Positions 53,597 to 62,350 of a stretch of DNA of 64,000 nucleotides are shown here, piece by piece. This DNA is from Ramlibacter tataouinensis TTB310 (GTDB lineage Bacteria > Pseudomonadota > Gammaproteobacteria > Burkholderiales > Burkholderiaceae_C): NCBI RefSeq assembly GCF_000215705.1, contig NC_015677.1:2988001-3052000 (forward strand), read 5' to 3'. The position numbers and the translations under genes were made by a program. Each line of letters opens with the position of its first letter. Positions within the stretch are counted from its first letter, which is position 1. The notes under the pieces were generated by a model. That model saw nothing but the letters and a program-made list of their open reading frames with translations, was not told the origin of the DNA and ran no database searches.

Positions 53597-54352
53597 ATGG
53601 CGGAGCGCGGCAAGCTGTACCTGGTACCGGCGCCGCTGGACTTCGGCGAGGCGCCCGCGCCCCTTGATGACGTGTTGCCCGCCGCTGCGCTGGGCATCGC
53701 GGCGCGCCTGGGCCACTGGGTGTGCGAAAACGCCAAGACCACCCGCGCCGTGCTCAAGCGCATCGGCGAGCTGCGGCCGCTGGCCCTGCCGGTGCAGCAG
53801 CAGCACATCGTCGAGCTGCCGCGGGAGCTGCACAAGAAGGGGGATGCCGGCACCGCGCCCGACCTGCGCCACCTGCTGGAACCCGCGCTGCAAGGCCACG
53901 ACCTGGGGCTGATGAGTGAGGCCGGCATGCCCGCCGTGGCCGATCCGGGCGCGTCGGTAGTGCGCGGCGCGCACGACCTGGGCCTGGACGTGGTGCCCCT
54001 GGTCGGTCCCTCGTCGCTGCTGCTGGCGCTGGCCGCCAGCGGCCTGAACGGCCAGACTTTCGCTTTCGTCGGCTACCTGCCGCAGGAGGCCGCGGCCCGG
54101 ACGCAGCGGATCCGGGAGCTGGAGGCGCTGGCCCTGCGCACGGGACAGTCCCAGCTGTTCATCGAAACGCCGTACCGGAACGCCGCGCTGTTGGGGGCAT
54201 TGCTGCAGGCGCTGCGGCCCGAGACGCGGCTGGCGGTCAGCAGCGGCCTCACGCTGGCCACGGCGTGCACGCGCAGCCTGCCGGTGTCGCGCTGGCGCTC
54301 CCAGCCCGCGGCCATCGGCAACGCGCCCGCGGTGTTCGCGATCGGGCGCTGA
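53597..54352 (+). CDS. RsmI-like SAM-dependent methyltransferase
   Basis: A 251-residue tetrapyrrole-methylase-fold protein related to RsmI, the 16S rRNA C1402 2'-O-methyltransferase. RsmI-type segments seen are LMSEAGMPAVADPGASVVRG, VVPLVGPSSLLLALAASGL and FAFVGYLPQEAAAR. The N-terminus (GKLYLVPAPLDFGEAPAPLD) departs from the usual IVATPIGNL, so this is likely a paralogue of RsmI with an unproven target. It directly follows maf and is convergent with sppA, the two stops lying in the arms of one inverted repeat. Confidence 0.85.
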   Translation: MAERGKLYLVPAPLDFGEAPAPLDDVLPAAALGIAARLGHWVCENAKTTRAVLKRIGELRPLALPVQQQHIVELPRELHKKGDAGTAPDLRHLLEPALQGHDLGLMSEAGMPAVADPGASVVRGAHDLGLDVVPLVGPSSLLLALAASGLNGQTFAFVGYLPQEAAARTQRIRELEALALRTGQSQLFIETPYRNAALLGALLQALRPETRLAVSSGLTLATACTRSLPVSRWRSQPAAIGNAPAVFAIGR

Positions 54353-54368
54353 GCAGCCCGCTCAGCGC
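54346..54368. repeat. Inverted repeat holding both convergent stop codons
   Basis: GCGCTGAGC (54346-54354) and GCTCAGCGC (54360-54368) form a perfect 9-bp inverted repeat with a 5-nt loop. The TGA of the methyltransferase lies in one arm and the stop of sppA in the other. There is no T-run on either side. It could act as a shared 3' end structure. Confidence 0.6.
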
Positions 54369-55390
54369 AGGCTGGGTACGCTCTTGAGCGCGCGCACCGC
54401 GCCCTCGCCCATGGCCGCGCCGAAGCGCTTGGCCAGCTTCTCGGCCACGTTCTCGCGGCGCGTGTAGTCCACCAGCTCCTCGGCCTTGACGATCTCGCGC
54501 GCCACGAAGTCCAGGTTGCCCAACTGGTCGGCCAGGCCCAGTTCGACCGCCTGCTGGCCGGTCCAGAACAGGCCGCTGAACAGCTCGGGGGTCTCCTTCA
54601 GCCGCTTGCCACGGCCGGCCTTGACCACGTCGATGAACTGGCGGTGGATCTGGTTCAGCATGGTCTGGGCGTAGGTGCGCTGCTGCTCGGTCTGCGGGCT
54701 GAAGGGGTCCAGGAAGCCCTTGTTCTCGCCCGCGGTCAGCAGCCGGCGCTCCACGCCCAGCTTGTCCAGCAGGCCGGTGAAGCCGAAGCCGTCCATCAGC
54801 ACGCCGATGCTGCCGACGATGCTGGCCTTGTCCACGAAGATGCGGTCGGCCCCCGCGGCGATGTAGTAGGCCGCCGAGGCGCAGGACTCCTCGACCACCG
54901 CGTAGACCGGCTTCTTGTGCTTGGCGCGCAGGCGCACCACCTCGTCGTTGATGATGCCGGCCTGCACCGGGCTGCCCCCGGGCGAGTTGATCAGCAGCAC
55001 CACGGCCTGGGCGCCCACGTCCTCGAAGGCGGCGCGCATGGCCGCCACCACGAACTCGGCGCTGGCGTCGGCGCCGTCGGCGATCTCGCCCTTGATCTCG
55101 ATCACGGCGGTGTGCGGCAGCGACTTGTCGGCGCTGCTGGGGCCGCCGCGGTACAGCAGCGTCCACACCAGGAACGCGAAGAACGTCAGCCAGGCCAGCC
55201 GGGTGAAGGTGCGCCAGCGACGCGTCGCGCGCTGCTCGGCCAGCGTGGCGAACATCAGCCGCTCCAGCGTGGAACGCTCCCAGCCCGGACCGTCTGCTTC
55301 CTTTTTGGAAGCACCCGGCCCGGCGCTGGCGCGCGCTGCAGGCGAGTTGTCCTCGAATTCGGGGCGTTCCGGCGGGAAGGGATCGGTCAT
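54362..55390 (-). CDS. sppA: S49 family signal-peptide peptidase
   Basis: A 342-residue membrane serine protease degrading cleaved signal peptides. One transmembrane helix lies at about 63-82 (FTRLAWLTFFAFLVWTLLYR). The periplasmic ClpP-like domain has VVLLINSPGGSPVQAGIIND, the Ser region EESCASAAYYIAAGADRI and the Lys region DKASIVGSIGVLMDGFGFTG. It has a single S49 domain, so it is the short form. It follows the Rieske gene by 8 nt. Confidence 0.93.
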   Translation of the reverse strand: MTDPFPPERPEFEDNSPAARASAGPGASKKEADGPGWERSTLERLMFATLAEQRATRRWRTFTRLAWLTFFAFLVWTLLYRGGPSSADKSLPHTAVIEIKGEIADGADASAEFVVAAMRAAFEDVGAQAVVLLINSPGGSPVQAGIINDEVVRLRAKHKKPVYAVVEESCASAAYYIAAGADRIFVDKASIVGSIGVLMDGFGFTGLLDKLGVERRLLTAGENKGFLDPFSPQTEQQRTYAQTMLNQIHRQFIDVVKAGRGKRLKETPELFSGLFWTGQQAVELGLADQLGNLDFVAREIVKAEELVDYTRRENVAEKLAKRFGAAMGEGAVRALKSVPSLR

Positions 55391-55398
55391 GTGGGGGA

Positions 55399-55764
55399 TC
55401 AGAAGGCGACGGGTTGCAGGTTCCAGTCAGTATGCCAGCGCACCACCCCGTCCTGCTCGCTCAGGGTGATCTTCACCAGGCCGCCGCGGCACGGCCCGCC
55501 GGCGCAGGCGCCGGTGTCGGGCCGGTAGGCCGCGCCATGGGTGGCGCACAGCAGCCAGCGGCCGCTGTCGTCGAAAAAGCGGTTGGGTTGCCAGTCCATC
55601 TCCATCGCCACATGGCTGCAGCGGTTGAGGTAGGCGTGGACCCGGCCCTGCCAGCGGACGGCAAAGGCGCGGCAGGTCTGCCCGCCGTAGACCACGTCGA
55701 ACGACACCGCCAGGCCGCCGTCGGCCAGGTCGGCGGAGTTGCACAGGTCGACGGCGCCGTCCAC
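55399..55764 (-). CDS. Rieske [2Fe-2S] ferredoxin-like protein
   Basis: A 121-residue Rieske-domain protein with the two ligand pairs in RCSHVAMEMDW (Cys-x-His) and CATHGAAYRPDTGAC (Cys-x-x-His). It has no catalytic oxygenase domain and no membrane segment, so it should be a small electron carrier. The partner is unknown. Translation most likely starts at the GTG at 55764, 10 nt after the phosphatase stop with GAGG 8 nt upstream. The gene lies between the phosphatase and sppA, a place seen in related bacteria. Confidence 0.9.
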   Translation of the reverse strand: MDGAVDLCNSADLADGGLAVSFDVVYGGQTCRAFAVRWQGRVHAYLNRCSHVAMEMDWQPNRFFDDSGRWLLCATHGAAYRPDTGACAGGPCRGGLVKITLSEQDGVVRWHTDWNLQPVAF

Positions 55765-55774
55765 GTCCGGCGCC

Positions 55775-56434
55775 TCAGGCGTTTTCCAGCAGCCAGTCGT
55801 GCAGCTCGCGCACCGAATGGGCCACGTGCAGGGGCCGCAGGGCGGCGAAGCTGTCGGGTTCGTGCGCACCGTAGCTCACGCCCACGCTGGCGCAGCCGGC
55901 ATTGAGCGCCATCTGCAGGTCGTGCGTGGTGTCGCCGACCATCAGCGTGCGCCCGGGCTCGGTGCCGAACTCGCGCATCAGCTCGTGCAGCATGCGCGGG
56001 TGCGGCTTGCCCGCCGTCTCGTCGGCCGTGCGCGAGCCGTCGAACACGCCCTGCAGCAGGGTGCTGCGCAGCGTCTCGTCCAGCCCCCGGCGCGACTTGC
56101 CGGTGGCCACCGCCAGCCAGTGGTGCCGGGCCTTGAGCTCGCGCAGCAGCGGCATCACGCCCTCGAACAGGCTGAGGTCGTCCTGGTGCTGCTGGTAATG
56201 GAAGCGGTAGCGCGCGCCCAGCTCGGCGTATTTGGCCGGCGGCACGTCCGGCGCGGCATGGGCCAGCGCCTGCATCAGCCCCAGGCCGATCACGTAGGCC
56301 GCAGCCTTGTCGCTGGGCACCTGGCCGCCCACGTCGGCCACCGCGCGCTGGATGCAGCGCACGATGATCTGGGCCGAGTCGTACAGCGTGCCATCCCAGT
56401 CGAAGGCGATGAGGTCAAACCGGCGCGGGCGCAT
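55775..56434 (-). CDS. HAD-family phosphatase (phosphoglycolate phosphatase-like)
   Basis: A 219-residue HAD subfamily IA hydrolase. LIAFDWDGTLYDSAQIIVRC carries the Asp nucleophile, LAVATGKSRRGLDETL motif II, GKPHPRMLHELMREF the Lys motif and LMVGDTTHDLQMALNAGC motif IV. The C1 cap lies in between. Phosphoglycolate is the likely substrate by family, but not certain. It overlaps rluC by 20 nt. Confidence 0.9.
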   Translation of the reverse strand: MRPRRFDLIAFDWDGTLYDSAQIIVRCIQRAVADVGGQVPSDKAAAYVIGLGLMQALAHAAPDVPPAKYAELGARYRFHYQQHQDDLSLFEGVMPLLRELKARHHWLAVATGKSRRGLDETLRSTLLQGVFDGSRTADETAGKPHPRMLHELMREFGTEPGRTLMVGDTTHDLQMALNAGCASVGVSYGAHEPDSFAALRPLHVAHSVRELHDWLLENA

Positions 56435-57467
56435 GGTGCAGGGAGTCGGTGAAGGATTGGAGATCGGGTGGCAGCGGCGCCAGCAGCTCGACGCGAGCCA
56501 GGCTGGCCGGATGCAGGAACTGTAGCCGGCAGGCGTGCAGGAACATGCGCTTCAGGCCCTGCCTGTGCAGCGCCTTGTTGAGCTCGAAGTCGCCGTACTT
56601 GTCGTCGCCGGCAATGGGATGGCCCTGCGACGCCAGGTGGACGCGGATCTGGTGGGTGCGGCCGGTCTTGATGGTGACCTCGAGCAGGGTGGCCTCGCGC
56701 AGGCCCCCACCCCCGCCCTCCCCCGGCGGGGGTGGGAGCGACAACCGCTGTGCCACCTTCACCAGGGTGATGGCGCGCATGCCGTCGGGGTCGTCCTTGG
56801 CCACCACCCTGACGCGCCGCTCGCTGGCACCGGAGGTGCCTGCGGCCCCGGCCTGCAGGTACTTGTGCAGCGGCACGTCGATCACCTTGCGGCTGGCGGG
56901 CCACGCGCCGCCGACCAGGGCCAGGTAGGTCTTGCCGGTCTCGCGCTCGCGGAACTGGTCCTGCAGCCGGGTCAGCGCGGAGCGGCGCTTGGCCACCAGC
57001 AGAATGCCCGAGGTCTCGCGGTCCAGCCGGTGCACCAGCTCCAGGAACTTGGCGCCGGGCCGGGCCTGGCGCAGCTGCTCGATGACGCCGAAGCTCACGC
57101 CGCTGCCGCCGTGCACCGCCACGCCGGCGGGCTTGGCGATGGCCAGCAGGTGCTCGTCCTCGAACAGCACCGGGAACTCGCGTGCCGGCGCCGGCCGCTG
57201 GTCCGCGCTGGCCACCCGCTCGGGCAGCCGCACCGGCGGCAGCCGGATGGTGTCGCCGGCGGCCACGCGCGTGTCGGCGGCCGCCCGGCCCTTGTTCACC
57301 CGCACCTCGCCCGAGCGGATGATGCGGTAGACATGGGTCTTGGGCACGCCCTTGAGCTGGCGGATGAGGAAGTTGTCCAGCCGCTGCCCGCTGGATTCCT
57401 CGTCCACCTGGACGCTTTGGGCTTGCGCCGTTGCCGGCCCGCCGCTGCCCCCTATAATTCGTTTCAC
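56415..57467 (-). CDS. rluC: Ribosomal large subunit pseudouridine synthase C
   Basis: A 350-residue RluA-family pseudouridine synthase for 23S rRNA (positions 955, 2504 and 2580 in E. coli numbering). An S4 domain (SGQRLDNFLIRQLKGVPK) is followed by the catalytic ELVHRLDRETSGILLVAK with the Asp. TIKTGRTHQIRVHLASQGHP is also diagnostic. A Pro/Gly insert (LSLPPPPGEGGGGGLRE) about two-thirds along is coded by a palindromic GC repeat. It starts at a GTG (57467), with the divergent rne promoter overlapping its first codons. rluC-rne divergence is shared with E. coli. Confidence 0.94.
   Translation of the reverse strand: MKRIIGGSGGPATAQAQSVQVDEESSGQRLDNFLIRQLKGVPKTHVYRIIRSGEVRVNKGRAAADTRVAAGDTIRLPPVRLPERVASADQRPAPAREFPVLFEDEHLLAIAKPAGVAVHGGSGVSFGVIEQLRQARPGAKFLELVHRLDRETSGILLVAKRRSALTRLQDQFRERETGKTYLALVGGAWPASRKVIDVPLHKYLQAGAAGTSGASERRVRVVAKDDPDGMRAITLVKVAQRLSLPPPPGEGGGGGLREATLLEVTIKTGRTHQIRVHLASQGHPIAGDDKYGDFELNKALHRQGLKRMFLHACRLQFLHPASLARVELLAPLPPDLQSFTDSLHHAPAPV
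56706..56736. repeat. Palindromic GC repeat inserted in rluC
   Basis: CCCACCCCCGCC (56706-56717) and GGCGGGGGTGGG (56725-56736) form a perfect 12-bp inverted repeat with loop CTCCCCC. It is in frame and codes for the Pro/Gly-rich insert of RluC. It looks like a dispersed miniature palindrome that landed in a surface loop. Confidence 0.65.
57431..57458 (+). promoter_or_regulatory. Predicted rne promoter
   Basis: TTGCCG (57431-57436) and a perfect TATAAT (57453-57458) are 16 nt apart. The predicted start point near 57465 would give a leader of about 530 nt before rne. The promoter lies inside the start of the divergent rluC gene. Confidence 0.65.
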
Positions 57468-57995
57468 TAGCGTAACGCCGTAAGTGGTTGATTTTCCGGG
57501 CAGTTTAGTCCACGGGAATCAGCCGGGCGAACGGTACGCTGGCAGGTCGATGCCACTGGCGTCCCGTGCGGGAGAGTTGCAAGCCCCAGCTTGCGGCGGC
57601 CCGCCGGGCACCGGGCTCGGCGAATCTTCGAAAGCACCGATACGGAATACCAGCCTGCAAGCCCCTGGGGCTTGCAGGCGGATCAAAGCGAGAACACCTG
57701 TGTTGATGGCGATCTTCCTGGCCTGCTGGCACTGGCTCACGAGCCCGGCCCAAGGCATGGAGCCGCCGCGGGCCCGCGCCAGCTCGTCTGGACGGGAAGC
57801 TGCCCAGCCCCCAGCACGCCCCAGGCGCCGCAAAGGCCGCCGGTTCCTCGCCCCCATCCACGCGCCTTGGCCCCGGCCGCCGAGATAAGTCTCGGCCCGC
57901 GGACCACTCCGGCAATTCCATCCGCTTCGAAGCTCGCCCGGCATCGTTCGCGTCCCGCAAGGGCGCGTTTGTGTTGAGAACAAGAAGGTGACGCT
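57468..57995 (+). promoter_or_regulatory. Long hairpin-rich 5' leader of rne
   Basis: The 528 nt between rluC and rne hold no convincing gene. Seen on the plus strand are a 6-bp hairpin GCAAGC-CCCA-GCTTGC (57579-57594), a perfect 12-bp hairpin CCTGCAAGCCCC-T-GGGGCTTGCAGG (57654-57678), AACAC-CT-GTGTT (57693-57704) and GCCGAGA-TAAG-TCTCGGC (57879-57896). The first two share a GCAAGCCCC core. E. coli rne has a 0.36 kb leader whose hairpins let RNase E control its own mRNA. A like role here is inferred from position and structure. Confidence 0.6.
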
Positions 57996-60900
57996 ATGAA
58001 GCGGATGCTGATCAACGCCACGCAGGCCGAAGAGCGCCGGCTGGCCATCGTCGACGGGCAAAAGCTCCTCGACTACGAAATCGAGATCGAAGGGCGCGAG
58101 CAGCGCAAGGGCAACATCTACAAGGCCGTGGTCACGCGCGTCGAGCCCAGCCTGGAGGCCTGCTTCGTCGACTACGGCGAGGACCGCCACGGCTTCCTGC
58201 CGTTCAAGGAGATCTCCAAGCAGTACTTCGCCCAGGGGGTGGCGGTCTCGCAGGCCCGCATCAACGACGTGATCCGGGAAGGCCAGGAGCTGCTGGTCCA
58301 GGTGGAGAAGGAGGAGCGCGGCAACAAGGGCGCGGCGCTGACCACCTTCGTCTCGCTGGCCGGCCGCTACGTGGTGCTGATGCCCAACAACCCGCGCGGC
58401 GGCGGCGTCAGCCGGCGCATCGAGGGCGACGACCGCGCCGAGCTCAAGGAGGCGATGGACCAGCTGGAATACCCCAACGGCATGTCCATCATCGCGCGCA
58501 CCGCCGGCATCGGCCGCAGCGCGCCCGAGCTGCAGTGGGACCTGAACTACCTGCTCAAGCTGTGGGGCGCCATCGACGGCGCCGCCAAGGGCGGCAAGGG
58601 CGCCTTCCTGATCTACCAGGAGTCGTCCCTGGTGATCCGCGCCATCCGTGACTACTTCAACCACGACATCGGCGACATCCTGATCGACACGGACGAGATC
58701 TACGACCAGGCCCAGCAGTTCATGTCGCACGTCATGCCCGAGCATGCGGCGCGCGTGAAGCGCTACCGCGACGACGCCCCGCTGTTCAGCCGTTTCCAGA
58801 TCGAGCACCAGATCGAGTCGGCCTATGCCCGCGAGGTCAAGCTGCCCTCCGGCGGCGTGGTGGTGATCGACCACACCGAGGCCCTGGTGTCCATCGACGT
58901 CAACTCGGCGCGCGCCATCAAGGGCGGCGACATCGAGGAGACCGCCACCCGCACCAACCTGGAGGCCGCCGACGAGGTGGCGCGCCAGATGCGCCTGCGC
59001 GACCTGGGCGGCCTGATCGTCATCGACTTCATCGACATGGAGGAGTCGAAGAACCGGCGCGAGGTCGAGAACCGCCTGCGCGACGCGCTGCGGCAGGACC
59101 GCGCCCGCGTGCAGTTCGGCACGATCAGCAAGTTCGGCCTGATGGAGATGAGCCGCCAGCGGTTGCGCCCCGCCCTGTCGGAAGGCGCCTCCATCCCCTG
59201 CCCGCGCTGCGGCGGCCACGGCCACATCCGCGACACGGAAAGCTCGGCCCTGCAGATCCTGCGCATCATCCAGGAAGAGTCCATGAAGGACGGTACGGCC
59301 GCGGTGCACGTGCAGGTGCCGGTGGAGGTGGCCTCGTTCCTGCTCAACGAGAAGCGCGCCGAGATCGCCAAGATCGAGCTCAAGCAGCGCATCGCCGTGG
59401 TGATGGTGCCCAACAAGTCGCTGGACACGCCGCACTACAAGCTCGAGCGCCTCAAGCACGACGACCCGCGCCTGGACAACCTGGCGGCCAGCTACCACAT
59501 GGCGGTCGAGGTCGAGGACCCGACCACGGTGACGCGCCGCTCGCAGGAGCGCGCCAACCGGCAGGAGCCCGTCATCAAGGGCGTGCTGCCGGATGCGCCG
59601 GCGCCCATCGCCCCGCCCAGGCCCGAGCCGGTGCAGGCCGCGCCGGCTCCGGCGCCGGTGCAGCCGCCGGTGGCCGCGCCGCAGCCGGCCGAGAGCGGCT
59701 TCATGGGCTGGCTCAAGGGCCTGTTCGGCATCGCCCCGCCGCCGGTGCCCATGCCGGCAGCGGCCACGGCCGTGGGCCGCAAGGACGACAAGCCGCGTGA
59801 AGGCCGTTCCGGCGAGCGCGGCGAGCGTGGTGGCGATGGCCGCCGTGGCGGCCGGAGCCGCCGCGGCGAAGGCCGCGGGCGCGACGGCGAGGAGCGCGCC
59901 GCCGGCGATGTGCGCAATGCCGAGGAGCGGCGCGAGCGTGGCGGCCAGCCGCAGCGCGAGAGCGCCCTGGCAGGCGCCGAGGGCGGTCAGCCGCAGCGCG
60001 AAGGCCAGGGCCGCGGCCGCGGTGGCCGTGATGGCGAAGGCCGGCGCGGCGAGCGCGCCGAGCGCGGTGAGGGACGGGAAGGCCGCGAGCCCCGCGAGGG
60101 CCGTGGCGAACGGCCGCCGCGCGGCGAGCGCCGCGAGGAGCGCGTGCCGGCCGAGGTCGGCGCATCGGCCCCGCCGGTGGCGGAGGCCGGCACCGGCGGC
60201 GAGCCGCGCCAGGAACGTCCGCCGCGCGGCGAAGGCCGTGGCGAGGGCCGCCGCGAGCGCGGCGAGCGCACCGGCGAGCCGCGGCGCGAGGGCGATGCAG
60301 GCCGGCGCGAGCGTGGCGATCGCCGCGGCGGCGAACGCGGCCCGCGCGAGGCGGCGCCCCTGGCTGCCGAAGGTGCCGAGCTGACACCGCTGGCGCATCC
60401 CGGCCTGGCCGGTGGCGAGCCCGAGTTCGCGGCGGCGGCCCTGGTCGAAGGCGCGATGCCGGCGGAAACGGCGAGCGACGCCCCCGAGGCCCGCGAAGGC
60501 GCGGAAGGCCGGCGTGATCGCCGCTCGCGCGACCGTTACGGGCGTGACCGCCGCGAGCGCGCGCCGCGCGAGGAAGGCGCCGCGGCACCCGAAGCCGCGC
60601 AGCCGCAGGGCGGCAACGACGTTGCCTCCGGCGAGAACGAGCCGCGCCGTACGCGCTACCCCACCGGCTTCGTTTCCGAAGAGGCCGCGGTGGAGCCGTC
60701 ACCGGCCCGTCCGGCCCCTGTCCCGGCCGAGGCCGCTGCGGCCGGTGCGACGGCCCCGCGCAGCGGCCAAGGCGCTCAGCGCGCCGGCGGCCTGCCCAAG
60801 GTGATCCCGTTCCAGCTGCCAGTGGACCAACTGGCGCAGGTGGCCCAGGCCTCCGGCCTGCAGTGGGTGAACTCCGACGCGCAGAAGATCGCCGCCGTGC

Positions 60901-61043
60901 AGGCCGCGATCGCCGCCGAGCCCAAGCCGATCCGCGTGCCGCGCGAGCGTCCGGCCCCGGTGGTCATCGACGAAGGCCCGCTGGTGCTGGTGGAAACGCG
61001 GCGCGAGCTGCGCGATTTCCAGCTGCCCTCCGGCGGCGCCTGA
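57996..61043 (+). CDS. rne: Ribonuclease E
   Basis: A 1015-residue endoribonuclease, core of the RNA degradosome and of rRNA/tRNA processing. The S1 domain (about 38-120) has [20 protein letters not shown]. The DNase I-like catalytic part has [14 protein letters not shown] and [20 protein letters not shown] with the Mg2+-binding Asp residues. The Zn-link [14 protein letters not shown] is at about 405. From about residue 590 the C-terminal half is disordered: an amphipathic [11 protein letters not shown] segment for membrane binding (about 569), then a long Arg/Gly/Glu-rich region, [14 protein letters not shown] and a folded-looking tail. It is followed by a bidirectional terminator. Confidence 0.97.
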   Translation: MKRMLINATQAEERRLAIVDGQKLLDYEIEIEGREQRKGNIYKAVVTRVEPSLEACFVDYGEDRHGFLPFKEISKQYFAQGVAVSQARINDVIREGQELLVQVEKEERGNKGAALTTFVSLAGRYVVLMPNNPRGGGVSRRIEGDDRAELKEAMDQLEYPNGMSIIARTAGIGRSAPELQWDLNYLLKLWGAIDGAAKGGKGAFLIYQESSLVIRAIRDYFNHDIGDILIDTDEIYDQAQQFMSHVMPEHAARVKRYRDDAPLFSRFQIEHQIESAYAREVKLPSGGVVVIDHTEALVSIDVNSARAIKGGDIEETATRTNLEAADEVARQMRLRDLGGLIVIDFIDMEESKNRREVENRLRDALRQDRARVQFGTISKFGLMEMSRQRLRPALSEGASIPCPRCGGHGHIRDTESSALQILRIIQEESMKDGTAAVHVQVPVEVASFLLNEKRAEIAKIELKQRIAVVMVPNKSLDTPHYKLERLKHDDPRLDNLAASYHMAVEVEDPTTVTRRSQERANRQEPVIKGVLPDAPAPIAPPRPEPVQAAPAPAPVQPPVAAPQPAESGFMGWLKGLFGIAPPPVPMPAAATAVGRKDDKPREGRSGERGERGGDGRRGGRSRRGEGRGRDGEERAAGDVRNAEERRERGGQPQRESALAGAEGGQPQREGQGRGRGGRDGEGRRGERAERGEGREGREPREGRGERPPRGERREERVPAEVGASAPPVAEAGTGGEPRQERPPRGEGRGEGRRERGERTGEPRREGDAGRRERGDRRGGERGPREAAPLAAEGAELTPLAHPGLAGGEPEFAAAALVEGAMPAETASDAPEAREGAEGRRDRRSRDRYGRDRRERAPREEGAAAPEAAQPQGGNDVASGENEPRRTRYPTGFVSEEAAVEPSPARPAPVPAEAAAAGATAPRSGQGAQRAGGLPKVIPFQLPVDQLAQVAQASGLQWVNSDAQKIAAVQAAIAAEPKPIRVPRERPAPVVIDEGPLVLVETRRELRDFQLPSGGA

Positions 61044-61059
61044 TCCGGTCGAGTCGCGC

Positions 61060-61090
61060 AAAAAAGCCGCAGCATGCTGCGGCTTTTTTT
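61060..61090. terminator. Bidirectional terminator between rne and hemY
   Basis: A perfect 18-bp palindrome (61066-61083, GCCGCAGCA/TGCTGCGGC) is flanked by six A on the left and seven T on the right, so it works on both strands. It ends rne and, on the minus strand, hemY, whose TAA stop lies in the flanking T-run. Confidence 0.9.
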
Positions 61091-62339
61091 ATTCGCTGGC
61101 AGCCCGCTTCCAGGCCTGGCCGGCGGTGACGCCGTCGCCGCGTTCCTCGGCCAGCTCGGCCAGGGCGCGCCAGGCGCTGCGGTGCAGCCGCACGTCCTGC
61201 AGGCCCAGCGCCGCCTGCATCAGCAGCTGCTGTGCCTTGCCCCAGAGCTGGCGCTTCAGGCAGGCCATGCCCGCCAGGTACTGCAGGCTGGCGTCGCGGG
61301 GGTTGGCGCGGTGCGCGGCCTCGATGCGCGCCAGCCAGGGCGCATCCAGCGAATCCAGTCCGCCCTCCAGGGCGCGCACCAGCTTGACCTTGAGGCTGTC
61401 GCTCAGGCTGGCCTGCCGTTCCCACACCGGCAGCAGCCATTCGCGAACCTGGGCCGCATCGCCGCCCAGGGCGGCCAGGCGCTGCGCTGCGTGGATGGCC
61501 AGCTCGGGCATCTGGCGCTCGGCCGGCTCCAGCGACGCCCAGGCGCGCTGCAGCTGGGTGACGTCGTGCGCGCCGTTGAGCAGCTCCGTCGCCAAACCGC
61601 GCACGATGCTCTGCGCAGCGCTGGGCGAGAACGCCCGGTGCTTGGCCAGCAGCCGCGCCGTGTCCAGCGCCTCGCCGGTGTGGCGGGCCAGGCGCGCGGC
61701 CTTGAGCTTCAGGCGCAGGGTCAGCATGCGCCGGGCCGCCCCCTGCGACAGGCCACGCAGCCAGCCGATGGCGGCGTCGGGCTCGCGGTCGTCCAAGGCC
61801 CAGCGGGCGGCCCGCAGCAGGGTTCCCTCGTGCAGGTCCGGCACGCCGCCGTTCGCATGCTCCAGCGCCAGCTTGAGGTGCTGGTCGCGCGCGGTGCGGT
61901 CCTGCAGCGCCTGGCCGCTCTCGGCGGCCAGCAGATGGGCCAGCGCGCGCAAGCGTCCGGCGTGCGCCGGAGCCTCGCCCGAGGCCCTCAACGAGGCTTC
62001 CTGCACCAGCGCCGCCTCGGCCGACTTGCGGGCGCGGATGAAGCGCCCGCTCAGCAGCTGGGCGATGGCGTCGACCAGCGAGGCGTGCATGGCGCGCTCC
62101 TTCTGCTGGGCGCGCCAGCGCAGCGCCTGCCGCGGCAGGTCGAACAGCGCCGCCAGCGCGCGCAGCGCGGCGTGCAGGAAGACGAAGACGGCGAGCAGGC
62201 CCAGCACCACCAGGTTGAGCGACAGGTCCAGCCGGTGGGGCGGCCAGAACAGCGTGACCGTGCCCTGGTTGTTGCCGGCGAACAGGGCGATCGCCACGGC
62301 GACGCCGAACAGGGCCAGGAGCCAGAGAGCAGCGCGCAT
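61089..62339 (-). CDS. hemY: HemY-type TPR membrane protein
   Basis: A 416-residue inner-membrane protein of the enterobacterial-type HemY family (not protoporphyrinogen oxidase). Two N-terminal helices (MRAALWLLALFGVAVAIALF and NLVVLGLLAVFVFLHAAL) are followed by TPR-like helices to the C-terminus (ASLQYLAGMACLKRQLWGKA). It is encoded after hemD-hemX and thought to support tetrapyrrole metabolism, mechanism unclear. The ATG at 62339 lies 11 nt after hemX. Confidence 0.9.
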   Translation of the reverse strand: MRAALWLLALFGVAVAIALFAGNNQGTVTLFWPPHRLDLSLNLVVLGLLAVFVFLHAALRALAALFDLPRQALRWRAQQKERAMHASLVDAIAQLLSGRFIRARKSAEAALVQEASLRASGEAPAHAGRLRALAHLLAAESGQALQDRTARDQHLKLALEHANGGVPDLHEGTLLRAARWALDDREPDAAIGWLRGLSQGAARRMLTLRLKLKAARLARHTGEALDTARLLAKHRAFSPSAAQSIVRGLATELLNGAHDVTQLQRAWASLEPAERQMPELAIHAAQRLAALGGDAAQVREWLLPVWERQASLSDSLKVKLVRALEGGLDSLDAPWLARIEAAHRANPRDASLQYLAGMACLKRQLWGKAQQLLMQAALGLQDVRLHRSAWRALAELAEERGDGVTAGQAWKRAASE

Positions 62340-62350
62340 CCGGTCTCCCC

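Noticed and set aside
57484..57960. Open frames on both strands in the rne leader
   Set aside because: They are chance frames in GC-rich DNA with hairpins; proteins lack any recognisable feature and compete with a structured leader.
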